Below, piece by piece: positions 45,980 through 54,482 of a stretch of 64,000 nt of DNA; position 1 is the first letter of the stretch, and the number at the start of each line of letters is the position of its first letter. Under the pieces are notes generated by a model. That model had not been told where the DNA came from. It made no database searches and saw only the letters and a list, made by a program, of their open reading frames with translations. A program made the position numbers and the translations under genes. Source of the stretch: Xylanibacter oryzae DSM 17970. Its GTDB lineage: Bacteria; Bacteroidota; Bacteroidia; Bacteroidales; Bacteroidaceae. The DNA is taken from the NCBI RefSeq assembly GCF_000585355.1, contig NZ_KK073873.1, positions 3,223,992 to 3,287,991 on the forward strand. The letters are read 5' to 3'.

Positions 45980-47137
45980 ATGAATAAGAATTATTTAATT
46001 ATTGGAGTTCTGATGTCATTTTTGATGATGTCATCCTGCACCTCTTCTGATACAGAAGAGAAAACATCCAGCGGTAACCCCGCTATCGTTAACTTGAGCT
46101 TGGGTTTGCAAACCCGTGCCTCTTCAACCTCGGCAATGCCGACAAGTTCCGCTACTTATGGAACCGGTGAGGGTAAGGTTGCTGCATTTTATGTAGGCCT
46201 GTTCGATGGTAACCAGGGAAAGGTAACAATAGACACCCAGTCGGAGACTTCAATCTCCACCACCACCCAGTCTCGTAATATACTTGTAGCGGCTAACACG
46301 ATAAACACAACCGGTGATAAAACAGCCTTTTCTGGCTGTGCATCCATGAATGCTTTCAAAGCCTTGACAGCTGATCTAAGCTATACCACAAGCACAAATG
46401 GTCAGTCAAATACAGCCCGTAACACAACAAACTCTCAGGCAATGACAGGACTGCCCATGGCGGGTGAGGTAGATAATTGTTTTGCCTCTTTTGCTACTTC
46501 AAATGCATCCAGCGTAACCGTTCCCCTTGGCCGCCTTGTAGCCCGTATAGACCTTAATTCATTGACATCTGATTTTACATCAAGTGCATATCCCAGTGCA
46601 TCATTTGCTGTAAATGAAATATTTATGTACAATGTCAATGATATCTGCAGCTATGGTGGCACTCCAAGTCAGTCATCCACTCTTACAGAATCAGGAACAG
46701 TAGGCAAATGTGAACAGACAGATGCTACAGGAGCCATAAATTCCAGTTTAAACAATTATGCATACCTGAGCAGTGGTGCCCTTACCTTATCGACATCACC
46801 ATACCTGACATCTACTACTCCATATTACTTCTATGTATTTCCACATTCCGCAACAAGTCCTACCAAATTAGTAATAAAGGGACGTTTCAAGACAAGTGGT
46901 ACTGATACGGGTACGATACTCTATTATCCAATAATAATAAATGATGCTGCGATGTCTCAAGAAACAATAACGACAGACAATGACGTGGTAAAAGCCAATA
47001 ACATCTATTCTTTGAGTGTTTCTCTAAAGGGCCGCGGTGTTACCGATCCATCCCAGAATATAACCCCTGCTACAGCAACCGTAACATTAACCGTTACAGA
47101 CTGGACCGTCAATACCCAGACTGTAGTAATAAAATAG
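45980..47137 (+). CDS. Type V pilus fimbrillin (Mfa1/FimA-like) lipoprotein precursor
   Basis: The 385-residue precursor has a lipoprotein signal (FLMMSSC, Cys20), a first strand (AIVNLSLGLQ) and a potential Arg-protease site TRA at Arg46-Ala47. The pilin fold follows, with the segments IFMYN, TPYYFYVFPHS and TKLVIKGRF, and a C-terminal strand TATVTLTVTDWTVNTQTVVIK. In type V pili the lipidated precursor is cut after Arg and its first strand replaced by a donor strand from the next subunit. It is likely the main shaft subunit. It lies 60 bases after the lectin-type pilin. Confidence 0.82.
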   Translation: MNKNYLIIGVLMSFLMMSSCTSSDTEEKTSSGNPAIVNLSLGLQTRASSTSAMPTSSATYGTGEGKVAAFYVGLFDGNQGKVTIDTQSETSISTTTQSRNILVAANTINTTGDKTAFSGCASMNAFKALTADLSYTTSTNGQSNTARNTTNSQAMTGLPMAGEVDNCFASFATSNASSVTVPLGRLVARIDLNSLTSDFTSSAYPSASFAVNEIFMYNVNDICSYGGTPSQSSTLTESGTVGKCEQTDATGAINSSLNNYAYLSSGALTLSTSPYLTSTTPYYFYVFPHSATSPTKLVIKGRFKTSGTDTGTILYYPIIINDAAMSQETITTDNDVVKANNIYSLSVSLKGRGVTDPSQNITPATATVTLTVTDWTVNTQTVVIK

Positions 47138-47157
47138 TTATAGACAATCAAGTGATT

Positions 47158-48087
47158 ATGATTATGAAGTTAAGGTATTGCAAAGAGTTACAGCTGTTCT
47201 GGCTTGTTCTGCTATTTACAATGACATCTTGCATAGACGAGAATTTCTCGAACTGTGTACAATGCTCAGTAAGTGTATCAGCAAGAGACAGTATAGGCAG
47301 ACCGCTTCCCACAGCATTAAGTGGTAACCTAAAGGCATATCTATTCATAAATGGTAAATTTGACCGTATCGTAACCTCCGAACCTGATGGCAACTATCTG
47401 CTGAGCTACGACAGTCGTCTGGGCTCGGTATCACTTGTAACGATCGGCACTTCAGCGAGGGACAGTGTCGTGATGCATACCCCGTCAGAGGGCGATGATA
47501 TAGGCCTGATGTCGGCCGGTGTAAAATTGGACTCAGTCACAGGCAAATACATCCTGCCCTCATCCCTCTATTATGGAGTATACAACTATACTTCAGGCCA
47601 GCAGGGAAATAATACAACCCAGGCCAGCATCGTAATGCTTAACAAGCCTGTAACATTAAGAGTGGTTGTACGCCAGCTCAAGGAAACCTTTGGATATGGC
47701 TCTTATAGTGTCGTCATTTCAGGCTTTCGCAGTATGATGACCTTTACCGGTCAGATTACGGGTGATTCAATAGATTACAGTCCACAGTCTGCGTTTGATA
47801 GCAACAATCAGCTTGTAACAGAAGATGTCCGTTCGTTCCCCAACAAGACAGGCGAGCATGTAACAGTATCAGTCTATAAAACCTCCAATGCAGGCAAGTC
47901 AGATACCCGAGCCTCTAATCCTACAACTGGAACCTTGATATGGAGTACTGATCGTGATAAGGATGGTAACTATGTATCTCTAAACTCAGGTGACAATAAA
48001 GTAATAATATTAGACTGTGGCCGTAAAGAAATCTCAATGAGTGTTATCCCATGGAATGAATATGCGCGGAGTATAGTAATCCCATAA
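47158..48087 (+). CDS. Type V pilus anchor lipoprotein (FimB/Mfa2 family)
   Basis: The protein of about 309 residues has a lipoprotein signal (LLFTMTSC) followed by IDENFSNCVQCSVSVSARD, close to the DL..C..C opening of Mfa2/FimB proteins. A family block spans the middle (YYGVYNYTSGQQGNN, VTLRVVVRQL) and it ends WNEYARSIVIP. Anchors cap the pilus base at the outer membrane and limit its length. Unlike the flanking pilins it has no TRA site after the lipobox, as expected for an uncleaved anchor. An ATG at 47164 is an alternative start. Confidence 0.82.
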   Translation: MIMKLRYCKELQLFWLVLLFTMTSCIDENFSNCVQCSVSVSARDSIGRPLPTALSGNLKAYLFINGKFDRIVTSEPDGNYLLSYDSRLGSVSLVTIGTSARDSVVMHTPSEGDDIGLMSAGVKLDSVTGKYILPSSLYYGVYNYTSGQQGNNTTQASIVMLNKPVTLRVVVRQLKETFGYGSYSVVISGFRSMMTFTGQITGDSIDYSPQSAFDSNNQLVTEDVRSFPNKTGEHVTVSVYKTSNAGKSDTRASNPTTGTLIWSTDRDKDGNYVSLNSGDNKVIILDCGRKEISMSVIPWNEYARSIVIP

Positions 48088-48116
48088 CATAATCACATAA
48101 TAGGAAAATAATATAG

Positions 48117-49847
48117 ATGAAGGAATCACTTAATATAGTAAGTAAGCGAAGTAAAGCAAGAATCCTAATAACATATTTATCGGTTCTGTCAATGATATTA
48201 TTATCATCATGCAGTACTGTAGATATGTCAGAGATGCCAGCTGATCAGGTATCGCTAACCGTAAATATAAGTAAGCAAAGCCCTACAATAGTAACACGAG
48301 CCATAAGTGATGCCATAGATAATGTCAATATACTTGTATTTGATGGTCAGGGTAATCTTGTAGGCAGCGCCTATACCTTGACAAGTCCAACTTCTGTTAC
48401 TTTGCCTGTAAGGGTTAGTAACGGCTGTACAATATGTGCTGTAGCAAATACAGGCAGTGGTTCATATCTTGACGGTATAAGTACCCTTACCGAGTTGAGA
48501 GCAAAGGTTACGACACCTGTAGCAGATCCTGCATCAACATTAAGTATAATGTATGGTGAGACACCAAACGTGACAATAACAAATTCAACAGCAACGCAGT
48601 CTGTATTAGTTAAACGTATTTACAGCAGATACACATTTACGATAACTCCATCAAGTGATATAACAATAACCGATTATCAGCTGTGTAACGTCCCTAATGA
48701 ATGCTTTATCGCACCGGGTAGTTCAAGTAATCCAACTACAGGTTACAGCGGTATAAATTATAATTCTGTTACAACATCAGCCTCTGCGGGTAGCGTAGTT
48801 ACTGCAGGGCCTTATTATGTACTTGAGAATATTGCGGGTAAGAATAGTTCAATAACAGCCGCAGAACAGCGAATAAGCGCCAATGCCCCATCCGGTGCTT
48901 CTTATATATTGATAAATGCAAAAAGAGATACAGGCTGGGGAACAGGTTGGAAATCAACCTATCGTATACATCTAGGTGGCGTAACAAGTGCTGCAATACC
49001 TGTTATAGACTGTACGGATTTTAATATTTATCGTGGCTATGACTATAACTGCAATATATCAGTATCTGGTAGCGGAACAAATGATGCGAGGGTAACGTAT
49101 TCTCCATACACTACAAGAACTGATATCTATACAGGTGATGCTATTGTAGGAAACTATCTTTATTCAGACGGGACATCCGGTACAACATTTAAATCAGGGC
49201 AGATAGTTGGTGTTATTTATTCTAAGGAATTGACAACTGAACAGTACACAAATGGTTACAGGCATGGCAAGGTTTTGGCTCTTAAAAATGCTAATGGAGG
49301 TATTTATTCTAGTTGGTCAAATCCCGCTACATCTATTAATCCCTCAACATGGAGTACAACATTAAAGACGGCTTACGAAGATATCGCTAGTGGTTATGTA
49401 GGTACAATAGACAAGAGTATGGCCAATACATCCACAAACTATGCTTATTATTATTGCCGTAATTATAGTGATGGAACAACAAAGTCTTTTGCAAACAGCG
49501 GCTGGTATCTTCCAAGCGTAGGCGATTGGTGGGATGTGGCTGCAAATTTAGGTGTCTTTACAGATGCACAGAAAACAACCATAAAGTCAAGCCAGATCAA
49601 TACTACAACTCTTGGCGCATATATGATACAGAGTTTAGATGGAACATATTTTACTTCATTGAACACAAAATTATCAGTAGCCGGTGGAAATCAAATAACT
49701 CCGGGATCTAGTGCCTATTTTTTTTGGTCAGCTAGTGAGAGTAGTAGTAGTAACGCTATAAGCTTCTTCTTCGACAGTTCGAGCGTTAGTTTGCACAACG
49801 ATGGTAAGGCTTACAACAACTATGTTAGAGCAGTCTTGGCATTTTAA
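48117..49847 (+). CDS. Pilus adhesin (fimbrillin-like lipoprotein with C-terminal lectin/FISUMP-like domain)
   Basis: The 576-residue protein has a basic n-region and lipobox LLSSC (Cys32), a strand VSLTVNISK and a TRA site (Arg61-Ala62). Pilin-like beta domains run to about residue 340 (DNVNILVFDGQGN, VKRIYSRYTFTITP). The C-terminal domain starts YLYSDGTSGTTFKSGQ, carries GWYLPSVGDWWDV and YFFWSASES, and ends NNYVRAVLAF. The last 28 codons before the conserved tail are strikingly NNY-rich, as in variable regions of diversity-generating retroelement targets. It most likely forms a tip or accessory adhesin. Confidence 0.78.
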   Translation: MKESLNIVSKRSKARILITYLSVLSMILLSSCSTVDMSEMPADQVSLTVNISKQSPTIVTRAISDAIDNVNILVFDGQGNLVGSAYTLTSPTSVTLPVRVSNGCTICAVANTGSGSYLDGISTLTELRAKVTTPVADPASTLSIMYGETPNVTITNSTATQSVLVKRIYSRYTFTITPSSDITITDYQLCNVPNECFIAPGSSSNPTTGYSGINYNSVTTSASAGSVVTAGPYYVLENIAGKNSSITAAEQRISANAPSGASYILINAKRDTGWGTGWKSTYRIHLGGVTSAAIPVIDCTDFNIYRGYDYNCNISVSGSGTNDARVTYSPYTTRTDIYTGDAIVGNYLYSDGTSGTTFKSGQIVGVIYSKELTTEQYTNGYRHGKVLALKNANGGIYSSWSNPATSINPSTWSTTLKTAYEDIASGYVGTIDKSMANTSTNYAYYYCRNYSDGTTKSFANSGWYLPSVGDWWDVAANLGVFTDAQKTTIKSSQINTTTLGAYMIQSLDGTYFTSLNTKLSVAGGNQITPGSSAYFFWSASESSSSNAISFFFDSSSVSLHNDGKAYNNYVRAVLAF

Positions 49848-49868
49848 TCTATTGAATGTGATAATTTA

Positions 49869-50015
49869 ATGAACAAAATCATTTCCAAGTTTCTATCATT
49901 ATACGATTGTAGAGAATATATAACAAGCATCATGTATGTAATTATGATGAACGAAGAAATAGATATGGGTCGACTCGATTCCTTCCCATTCCTATTATCT
50001 CGCAGTGGCGATTAA
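49869..50015 (+). CDS. Possible 48-residue small protein
   Basis: The frame from ATG 49869 encodes 48 residues, basic and hydrophobic at the N-terminus (MNKIISKFLSLYDC) and acidic then hydrophobic later (MMNEEIDMGRLDSFPFLL). It sits between the adhesin and kinase genes, 21 bases after the former. I recognise no family and see no promoter or ribosome-binding signal of its own. It may be a true small gene of the operon or chance. Confidence 0.3.
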   Translation: MNKIISKFLSLYDCREYITSIMYVIMMNEEIDMGRLDSFPFLLSRSGD

Positions 50016-50109
50016 TCAGTTCTCGGTGGAGACAATTCGTGTTGTCACCTGTGGTCGTGAGATTACAGCGGTCATAAATTACGGCATGATGCTTTTAAAA
50101 TAAAATATC

Positions 50110-50808
50110 ATGAGAATAAAAGAGAAGTCATTAGAAACGGAGCATGCAGGAGGCATAAAGAATGCCTTTCTGCACAATATGAATCATGAGATACGTACGC
50201 CTCTCAATTCGATAGTAGGATTTATGCAGCTATTGGATACAGATATAACCACTGAAGAGCATGACCTCTTTGTTGGTATCATACATCAGAATACCGAACT
50301 GCTGGTACATATGATAGACAATATGCTCCTGATGGCCTCTCTTGAATGTGGTGAATACCTCACATCCCCAATAGAGTTTGATGTCAGCTCGCTGATGCAC
50401 GATCTAACAGAAAGCCTGCAAGGTTATATACATGCAGGCGTAGAATTGAAAGTAAATGTACACGAACCGCAGTATGTATGCTTAGACCTAAACAGCTTGA
50501 GACGAGTACTAAAAGGGTTGATAATAAATGCCGACAAGTTTACACCCACAGGCACCATAACAGTAGACTATAATATAGACGGCGATATTCTTAATGTATC
50601 AGTAACTGATACCGGCATAGGTATAGCCGCAGAAGACCAGAAAAAAATATTTGGTAAGTTCGAAAAACTAGACCAGTTCTCTCAGGGCTTAGGATTAGGC
50701 CTGCCGATATGCAAATCTATAGTAGAAAAGTTAGGCGGCAGGATAGGAGTGGAGTCAGAACCCGGATGCGGTTCTACATTCCGTTTTTCTGTTACCACCA
50801 TCAGCTGA
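50110..50808 (+). CDS. Cytosolic sensor-less histidine kinase
   Basis: The 232-residue protein consists only of a HisKA phosphoacceptor domain (His26 in HNMNHEIRTPLNSIVGF) and a complete HATPase domain: N box LIINADKFTP, G1 DTGIGI, F-like GKFEKLDQF and G2 GLGLGLPICKSI. It has no signal, transmembrane segment or PAS domain. It must receive its input from another protein, or it is a truncated remnant of a larger kinase. No response regulator is adjacent. Its position after the pilus genes suggests control of the pili, which is inference. Confidence 0.82.
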   Translation: MRIKEKSLETEHAGGIKNAFLHNMNHEIRTPLNSIVGFMQLLDTDITTEEHDLFVGIIHQNTELLVHMIDNMLLMASLECGEYLTSPIEFDVSSLMHDLTESLQGYIHAGVELKVNVHEPQYVCLDLNSLRRVLKGLIINADKFTPTGTITVDYNIDGDILNVSVTDTGIGIAAEDQKKIFGKFEKLDQFSQGLGLGLPICKSIVEKLGGRIGVESEPGCGSTFRFSVTTIS

Positions 50809-50829
50809 TTATTAATTTACGGCATATTG

Positions 50830-51558
50830 TTACTTTTCAAAATGCTGATAATCTTGATGACTCCGCCAAGCACCTCCCCAACGAAATCCGTGTTTGATGA
50901 AAAGTCGATAACATAGGTCTTTGCGGTCTATCTTATAACTGAAGTTCCGAAATCTGTCAGCATAGGCTTTTCCGTTCTTCGGCTTCACGAATATGCCGTT
51001 ATGGCTCACCTTTACATATGGGTTGTAAAGCGGATTTATATCTATTGCTAATCCTTTGGCATGCTTAGATAAACTTTTTCCACCTGTCATGGCACGAAAA
51101 TTGAAGCATGAAGTATTGTTGTGTGACATCGATAGCTCATCATCTGCATGATATTCATCAATGAGTATCATTCTCTCTATAGGATAATGTGCAGCAAACA
51201 GATCTCTGAAAATTCCGACCAAGTCGGCGGCAATAGTTTTGTTACATATCAGTTCACCTATACGAATCTGTCCCGACAGCGTGTAATGTAGCACTTTGAT
51301 ATATCTCAGACTGCTTCTTGGTATAGTACAATTACTCTTATACGACTTATTATAGATTCTTTTGTAGATTGCATCACTGATCAAATTGCTGCTGAAACAG
51401 CGATTGATGCCAAAATGGTTTACGCCCTCCATTGATACTATATCACCTGCGTGCCATTGGCTCAGAGCCGCAATGTCATTGCTGTCTTTTGCATATACTG
51501 TTATCGATGAAAGCAGTAATAGAGTTAGACAGAAAATATTATTTTGAAAGTATTTCAT
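50830..51558 (-). CDS. M15-family peptidoglycan peptidase
   Basis: The 242-residue secreted protein has a signal peptide (cleavage after TVYA). The zinc site of M15 peptidases is complete: SKHAKGLAIDINP (His and Asp ligands) and a C-terminal FRWGGAWRSHQDYQHFEK with the catalytic Asp and third ligand His. Such enzymes cleave L-Ala-D-Glu, D-Ala-D-Ala or similar bonds in peptidoglycan peptides. The arrangement with a C-terminal HxDxxHFE is closest to the endolysin-like M15C type. It is convergent with the kinase gene; 21 bases separate their stops. Confidence 0.85.
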   Translation of the reverse strand: MKYFQNNIFCLTLLLLSSITVYAKDSNDIAALSQWHAGDIVSMEGVNHFGINRCFSSNLISDAIYKRIYNKSYKSNCTIPRSSLRYIKVLHYTLSGQIRIGELICNKTIAADLVGIFRDLFAAHYPIERMILIDEYHADDELSMSHNNTSCFNFRAMTGGKSLSKHAKGLAIDINPLYNPYVKVSHNGIFVKPKNGKAYADRFRNFSYKIDRKDLCYRLFIKHGFRWGGAWRSHQDYQHFEK

Positions 51559-51762
51559 AATTTAATTAATCTATAGTTTGCGTAGTCTTAAGCATTAATA
51601 CCATTTATTCTGATCCCGTAATATATTCTTTATTACAACATTCTCAAAAGAATATTGTATATGATTATCATTCTAACGTGCTATGTATAATGCATATATT
51701 AGTAACCTGACTCTAAAAACTGTTTGATAGTAAAATTTCTGTTTTAGAAGCGGTGGGTTTTA

Positions 51763-52755
51763 TCATGGCTTTAGCTTTTTAATCTCCTTGTCAAAATCAG
51801 ATAAATAATTATCGTCTTGTGTTTTTCGGAAAACCTCGTATTCTTGTTCCGCCTTTAACTTTGCTTCCAAAGCTGTGACTTTACCGTTATCAGCCAATAT
51901 AGGATAATCAGACAGTTCTAGAAAACGATCCAAAAAATCAACCCATTGCTGCATGGTGGTCAATGTGTTTCTTTTTGCACGATCTTCTGCCAAATCCAAA
52001 TATGCAGAGACTAGACGGTTGAGGGTTTCCACATGTGCCTTACTCAAATAGTTTTTTGCTACAGTAACGTCCGATTTCAATATTTTTCTGTCAGGAGCTT
52101 GCTTCCATGTAGTTAGTCCCATATATAGTTTTGTTGCATCAGCAGAGGTATAGATTATTTCTGCTGCGGTCTTACCTGTTATCGCCCAATGCAGTTTGTT
52201 CTGCACAGTAGTGAAGAAATCTTTTGTTATCGGTGAATTCTTGTCATAGTCAGAAGACAGTGCATAAATGTCTGTTATCTTCTGATAGAACCGCCGTTCA
52301 CTTGCCCGTATTTCTCGAATACGCTCCAATAGTTCATCAAAATAATCTTTTCCGAACGCCTGTCCGTTTTTCAATCGTTCATCATCTAAAACGAATCCTT
52401 TGATGATAAATTCACGCAATGTATTGGTTGCCCATATTCTGAACTGTGTTGCTTGATAACTGTTTACACGATAGCCTACTGCAATAATTGCGTCAAGATG
52501 ATAAAAATCTAATTCTCTAGAAACCTGCCTATTACCTTCTTTTTGAACTATCCGGATTTTCCGGATAGTTACGGATTTATCTAATTCTTTTTGTAAGTAA
52601 ATATTTTTCAAATGCTCGTTTACTGTACGAACATCCACACCAAACAATTCAGCTATTCGCTTTTGCGTAAGCCAAAATGTTCCGTCTTCGTACTGCACTT
52701 GTACGCTGATATTACCAGTTGAGGTCTTATATATTATGATGTTTGATTCTTGCAT
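51763..52755 (-). CDS. RhuM-family protein
   Basis: The 330-residue protein matches the RhuM (virulence protein) family. An N-terminal helix-turn-helix-like segment reads DGTFWLTQKRIAELFGVDVRTVNEHLKNI. It is followed by LDFYHLDAIIAVGYRVNSYQATQFRIWATNTLREFIIKGF, which is nearly invariant in the family, and a helical C-terminal half (ASERRFYQKITDIY). Family members are widespread on islands and phage-like elements and their activity is unknown; some resemble antiphage or toxin components. Here it stands alone with no recognisable partner. Confidence 0.88.
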   Translation of the reverse strand: MQESNIIIYKTSTGNISVQVQYEDGTFWLTQKRIAELFGVDVRTVNEHLKNIYLQKELDKSVTIRKIRIVQKEGNRQVSRELDFYHLDAIIAVGYRVNSYQATQFRIWATNTLREFIIKGFVLDDERLKNGQAFGKDYFDELLERIREIRASERRFYQKITDIYALSSDYDKNSPITKDFFTTVQNKLHWAITGKTAAEIIYTSADATKLYMGLTTWKQAPDRKILKSDVTVAKNYLSKAHVETLNRLVSAYLDLAEDRAKRNTLTTMQQWVDFLDRFLELSDYPILADNGKVTALEAKLKAEQEYEVFRKTQDDNYLSDFDKEIKKLKP

Positions 52756-52938
52756 GAGTTTTCTCTAAAAGTCTTTCTATTATATATTTCTATTTGCTAT
52801 AAAATTCTCTTATTTACATTGGCTACAAAGTTAATAAAATATTTTATAAAAATAAAGTATAATGTTATTGAATGAACTTTTGTGAATAAATTTAGATGCA
52901 GTAAGCTGTGGAAGCTATATTTGAGAATGTCAATGCTT

Positions 52939-54468
52939 TTACTGGCCTAGCATTTCTTCTACTTTAAGTGCTATTTTCCCTATCGACTCGCTGATATTAT
53001 TTTCCATAGGGATTACATTCATGTTCTCCCAAAAATCAGCATCATACACATAGTTGGTATCATTAAAGATATTAGTCTTTGAAATCAATTCGTCCTTATT
53101 ATATTTTGCGACATTGACGGTATCTATATTGCATGTAGCCATCTCAAACCAAATGTGTATATGCGAAGTTCCAAAAAGTTTGTGTTTTTTCTTTACTTTA
53201 AAGTTCAAATCACCTCTTACGTAATTGACATAATAACGGTCGCCTATCTGCTTGTAAGATACATTATAAGATATCTTTTGAGGAGTTATGCTTATATATT
53301 TGCTCTTTCTTTGTACAAAAATATCTGTTGCTGACTCCACATACCGTGGGTTGATTTCAAATTTGGCACCTAGTAATGCGTAGTTATCAGCATCAACGTA
53401 CAGTTCTCCGCAACATAGAGGATCGGTTATGTTATGTTTTTGCTCAAAATATATTGTGTTTGCAGTTCGGTTGTCAATAGTAGTAACTCCTGTCGAAAAG
53501 TAATTATAGTCGTTGTTGGGCAGTTCCATAAAGTCGGGCGAACTTTTTATTATATCAAGCATCATGCATGCTTCTATCCCCGCCTTAATCTTTGCTACTA
53601 TAGAGTCCTTATTATTTTCCAGAGAAATATTGCGTTTTTTAAGTAGTTTTACTTGTTCTGTCTCATGTGATAAGTATTGCGGCTTATAGATATTGAATAC
53701 ACCTTCGCTTAATCTAACAAACCGGTCGTTATTATCTACACCTTCTCTATAGAATGTGGTTTCGCGGTAAGGCGTCTGAGGATAATTCAGCTTCATTCGT
53801 CTCCGCATTTCCTTCAGCAGTTGCAATGGGTTTGTCATCCTTATCACAATCTCTTGCAGCGTAGTGATATATTCTTGCAATTCTATTGTACATTTCTGTT
53901 GCTTTAATACTTCAATCGCCACTTCTTTTGTCTGAAACCCTATATGTGAGAATTTTATAGTCTGATGACTCAACGAGTCGGGTATAGACAATCTGTAATC
54001 CCCATTGCTATTTGCCACGCTACCTATAGATGTGCCTTTAATGCTGACTGATGCATTGGCTAAAGGTTTTCGCGTCGCCATGTCTATTATATTTCCTTCG
54101 AGTACCGTATAACCGGCATGGATTTTTACTGCCTCAGGTTTGTTCCTATCTATATGCCTATTGATAAGTATATGATCACCTATTTCTTTTAATTCAATTC
54201 CGTTTTCACCGATGATTGTTTCTACCGCCTGCTTCAAGGTATAATCACCGCGACTTATTTTGGCCTTCTTCTCATTATTTATAACATTACTGTCATAAAT
54301 AAACATTTTGTTAGTCTTCCTAGTTAGCATTTCAAGCAGTTCATACACCTTCCCTTTCGATTTCGCGATGTGCAAAATCTGATTATTATGCTGTGCCATA
54401 ACCATGATGCAGTTTGTCATCAATAGTATTATAGCCGTGAGGATAAGTCTATGACCAGCTAATCTCAT
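52939..54468 (-). CDS. STN-domain and carboxypeptidase-regulatory-like envelope protein
   Basis: The 509-residue secreted protein has a signal (cleavage near MVMAQ) and an STN domain (about 30-105, KVYELLEMLTRKTNKMFIYDS...GENGIELKEIGDHILINR). A CarboxypepD_reg-like beta-sandwich follows (about 120-205, LEGNIIDMATRKPLANASVSIKGT). The C-terminal region of about 300 residues is homologous to the 421-residue product at the other end of the operon. It lacks the 22-strand TonB-dependent barrel that normally carries STN in sigma/anti-sigma systems. It probably signals to the FecR-like anti-sigma factor through STN. Confidence 0.82.
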   Translation of the reverse strand: MRLAGHRLILTAIILLMTNCIMVMAQHNNQILHIAKSKGKVYELLEMLTRKTNKMFIYDSNVINNEKKAKISRGDYTLKQAVETIIGENGIELKEIGDHILINRHIDRNKPEAVKIHAGYTVLEGNIIDMATRKPLANASVSIKGTSIGSVANSNGDYRLSIPDSLSHQTIKFSHIGFQTKEVAIEVLKQQKCTIELQEYITTLQEIVIRMTNPLQLLKEMRRRMKLNYPQTPYRETTFYREGVDNNDRFVRLSEGVFNIYKPQYLSHETEQVKLLKKRNISLENNKDSIVAKIKAGIEACMMLDIIKSSPDFMELPNNDYNYFSTGVTTIDNRTANTIYFEQKHNITDPLCCGELYVDADNYALLGAKFEINPRYVESATDIFVQRKSKYISITPQKISYNVSYKQIGDRYYVNYVRGDLNFKVKKKHKLFGTSHIHIWFEMATCNIDTVNVAKYNKDELISKTNIFNDTNYVYDADFWENMNVIPMENNISESIGKIALKVEEMLGQ

Positions 54469-54482
54469 AATTTATGCTGTTT

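Noticed and set aside
44045..50808. A complete diversity-generating retroelement
   Set aside because: No reverse transcriptase, accessory protein or template repeat could be found in the window; only target-like domains are present.
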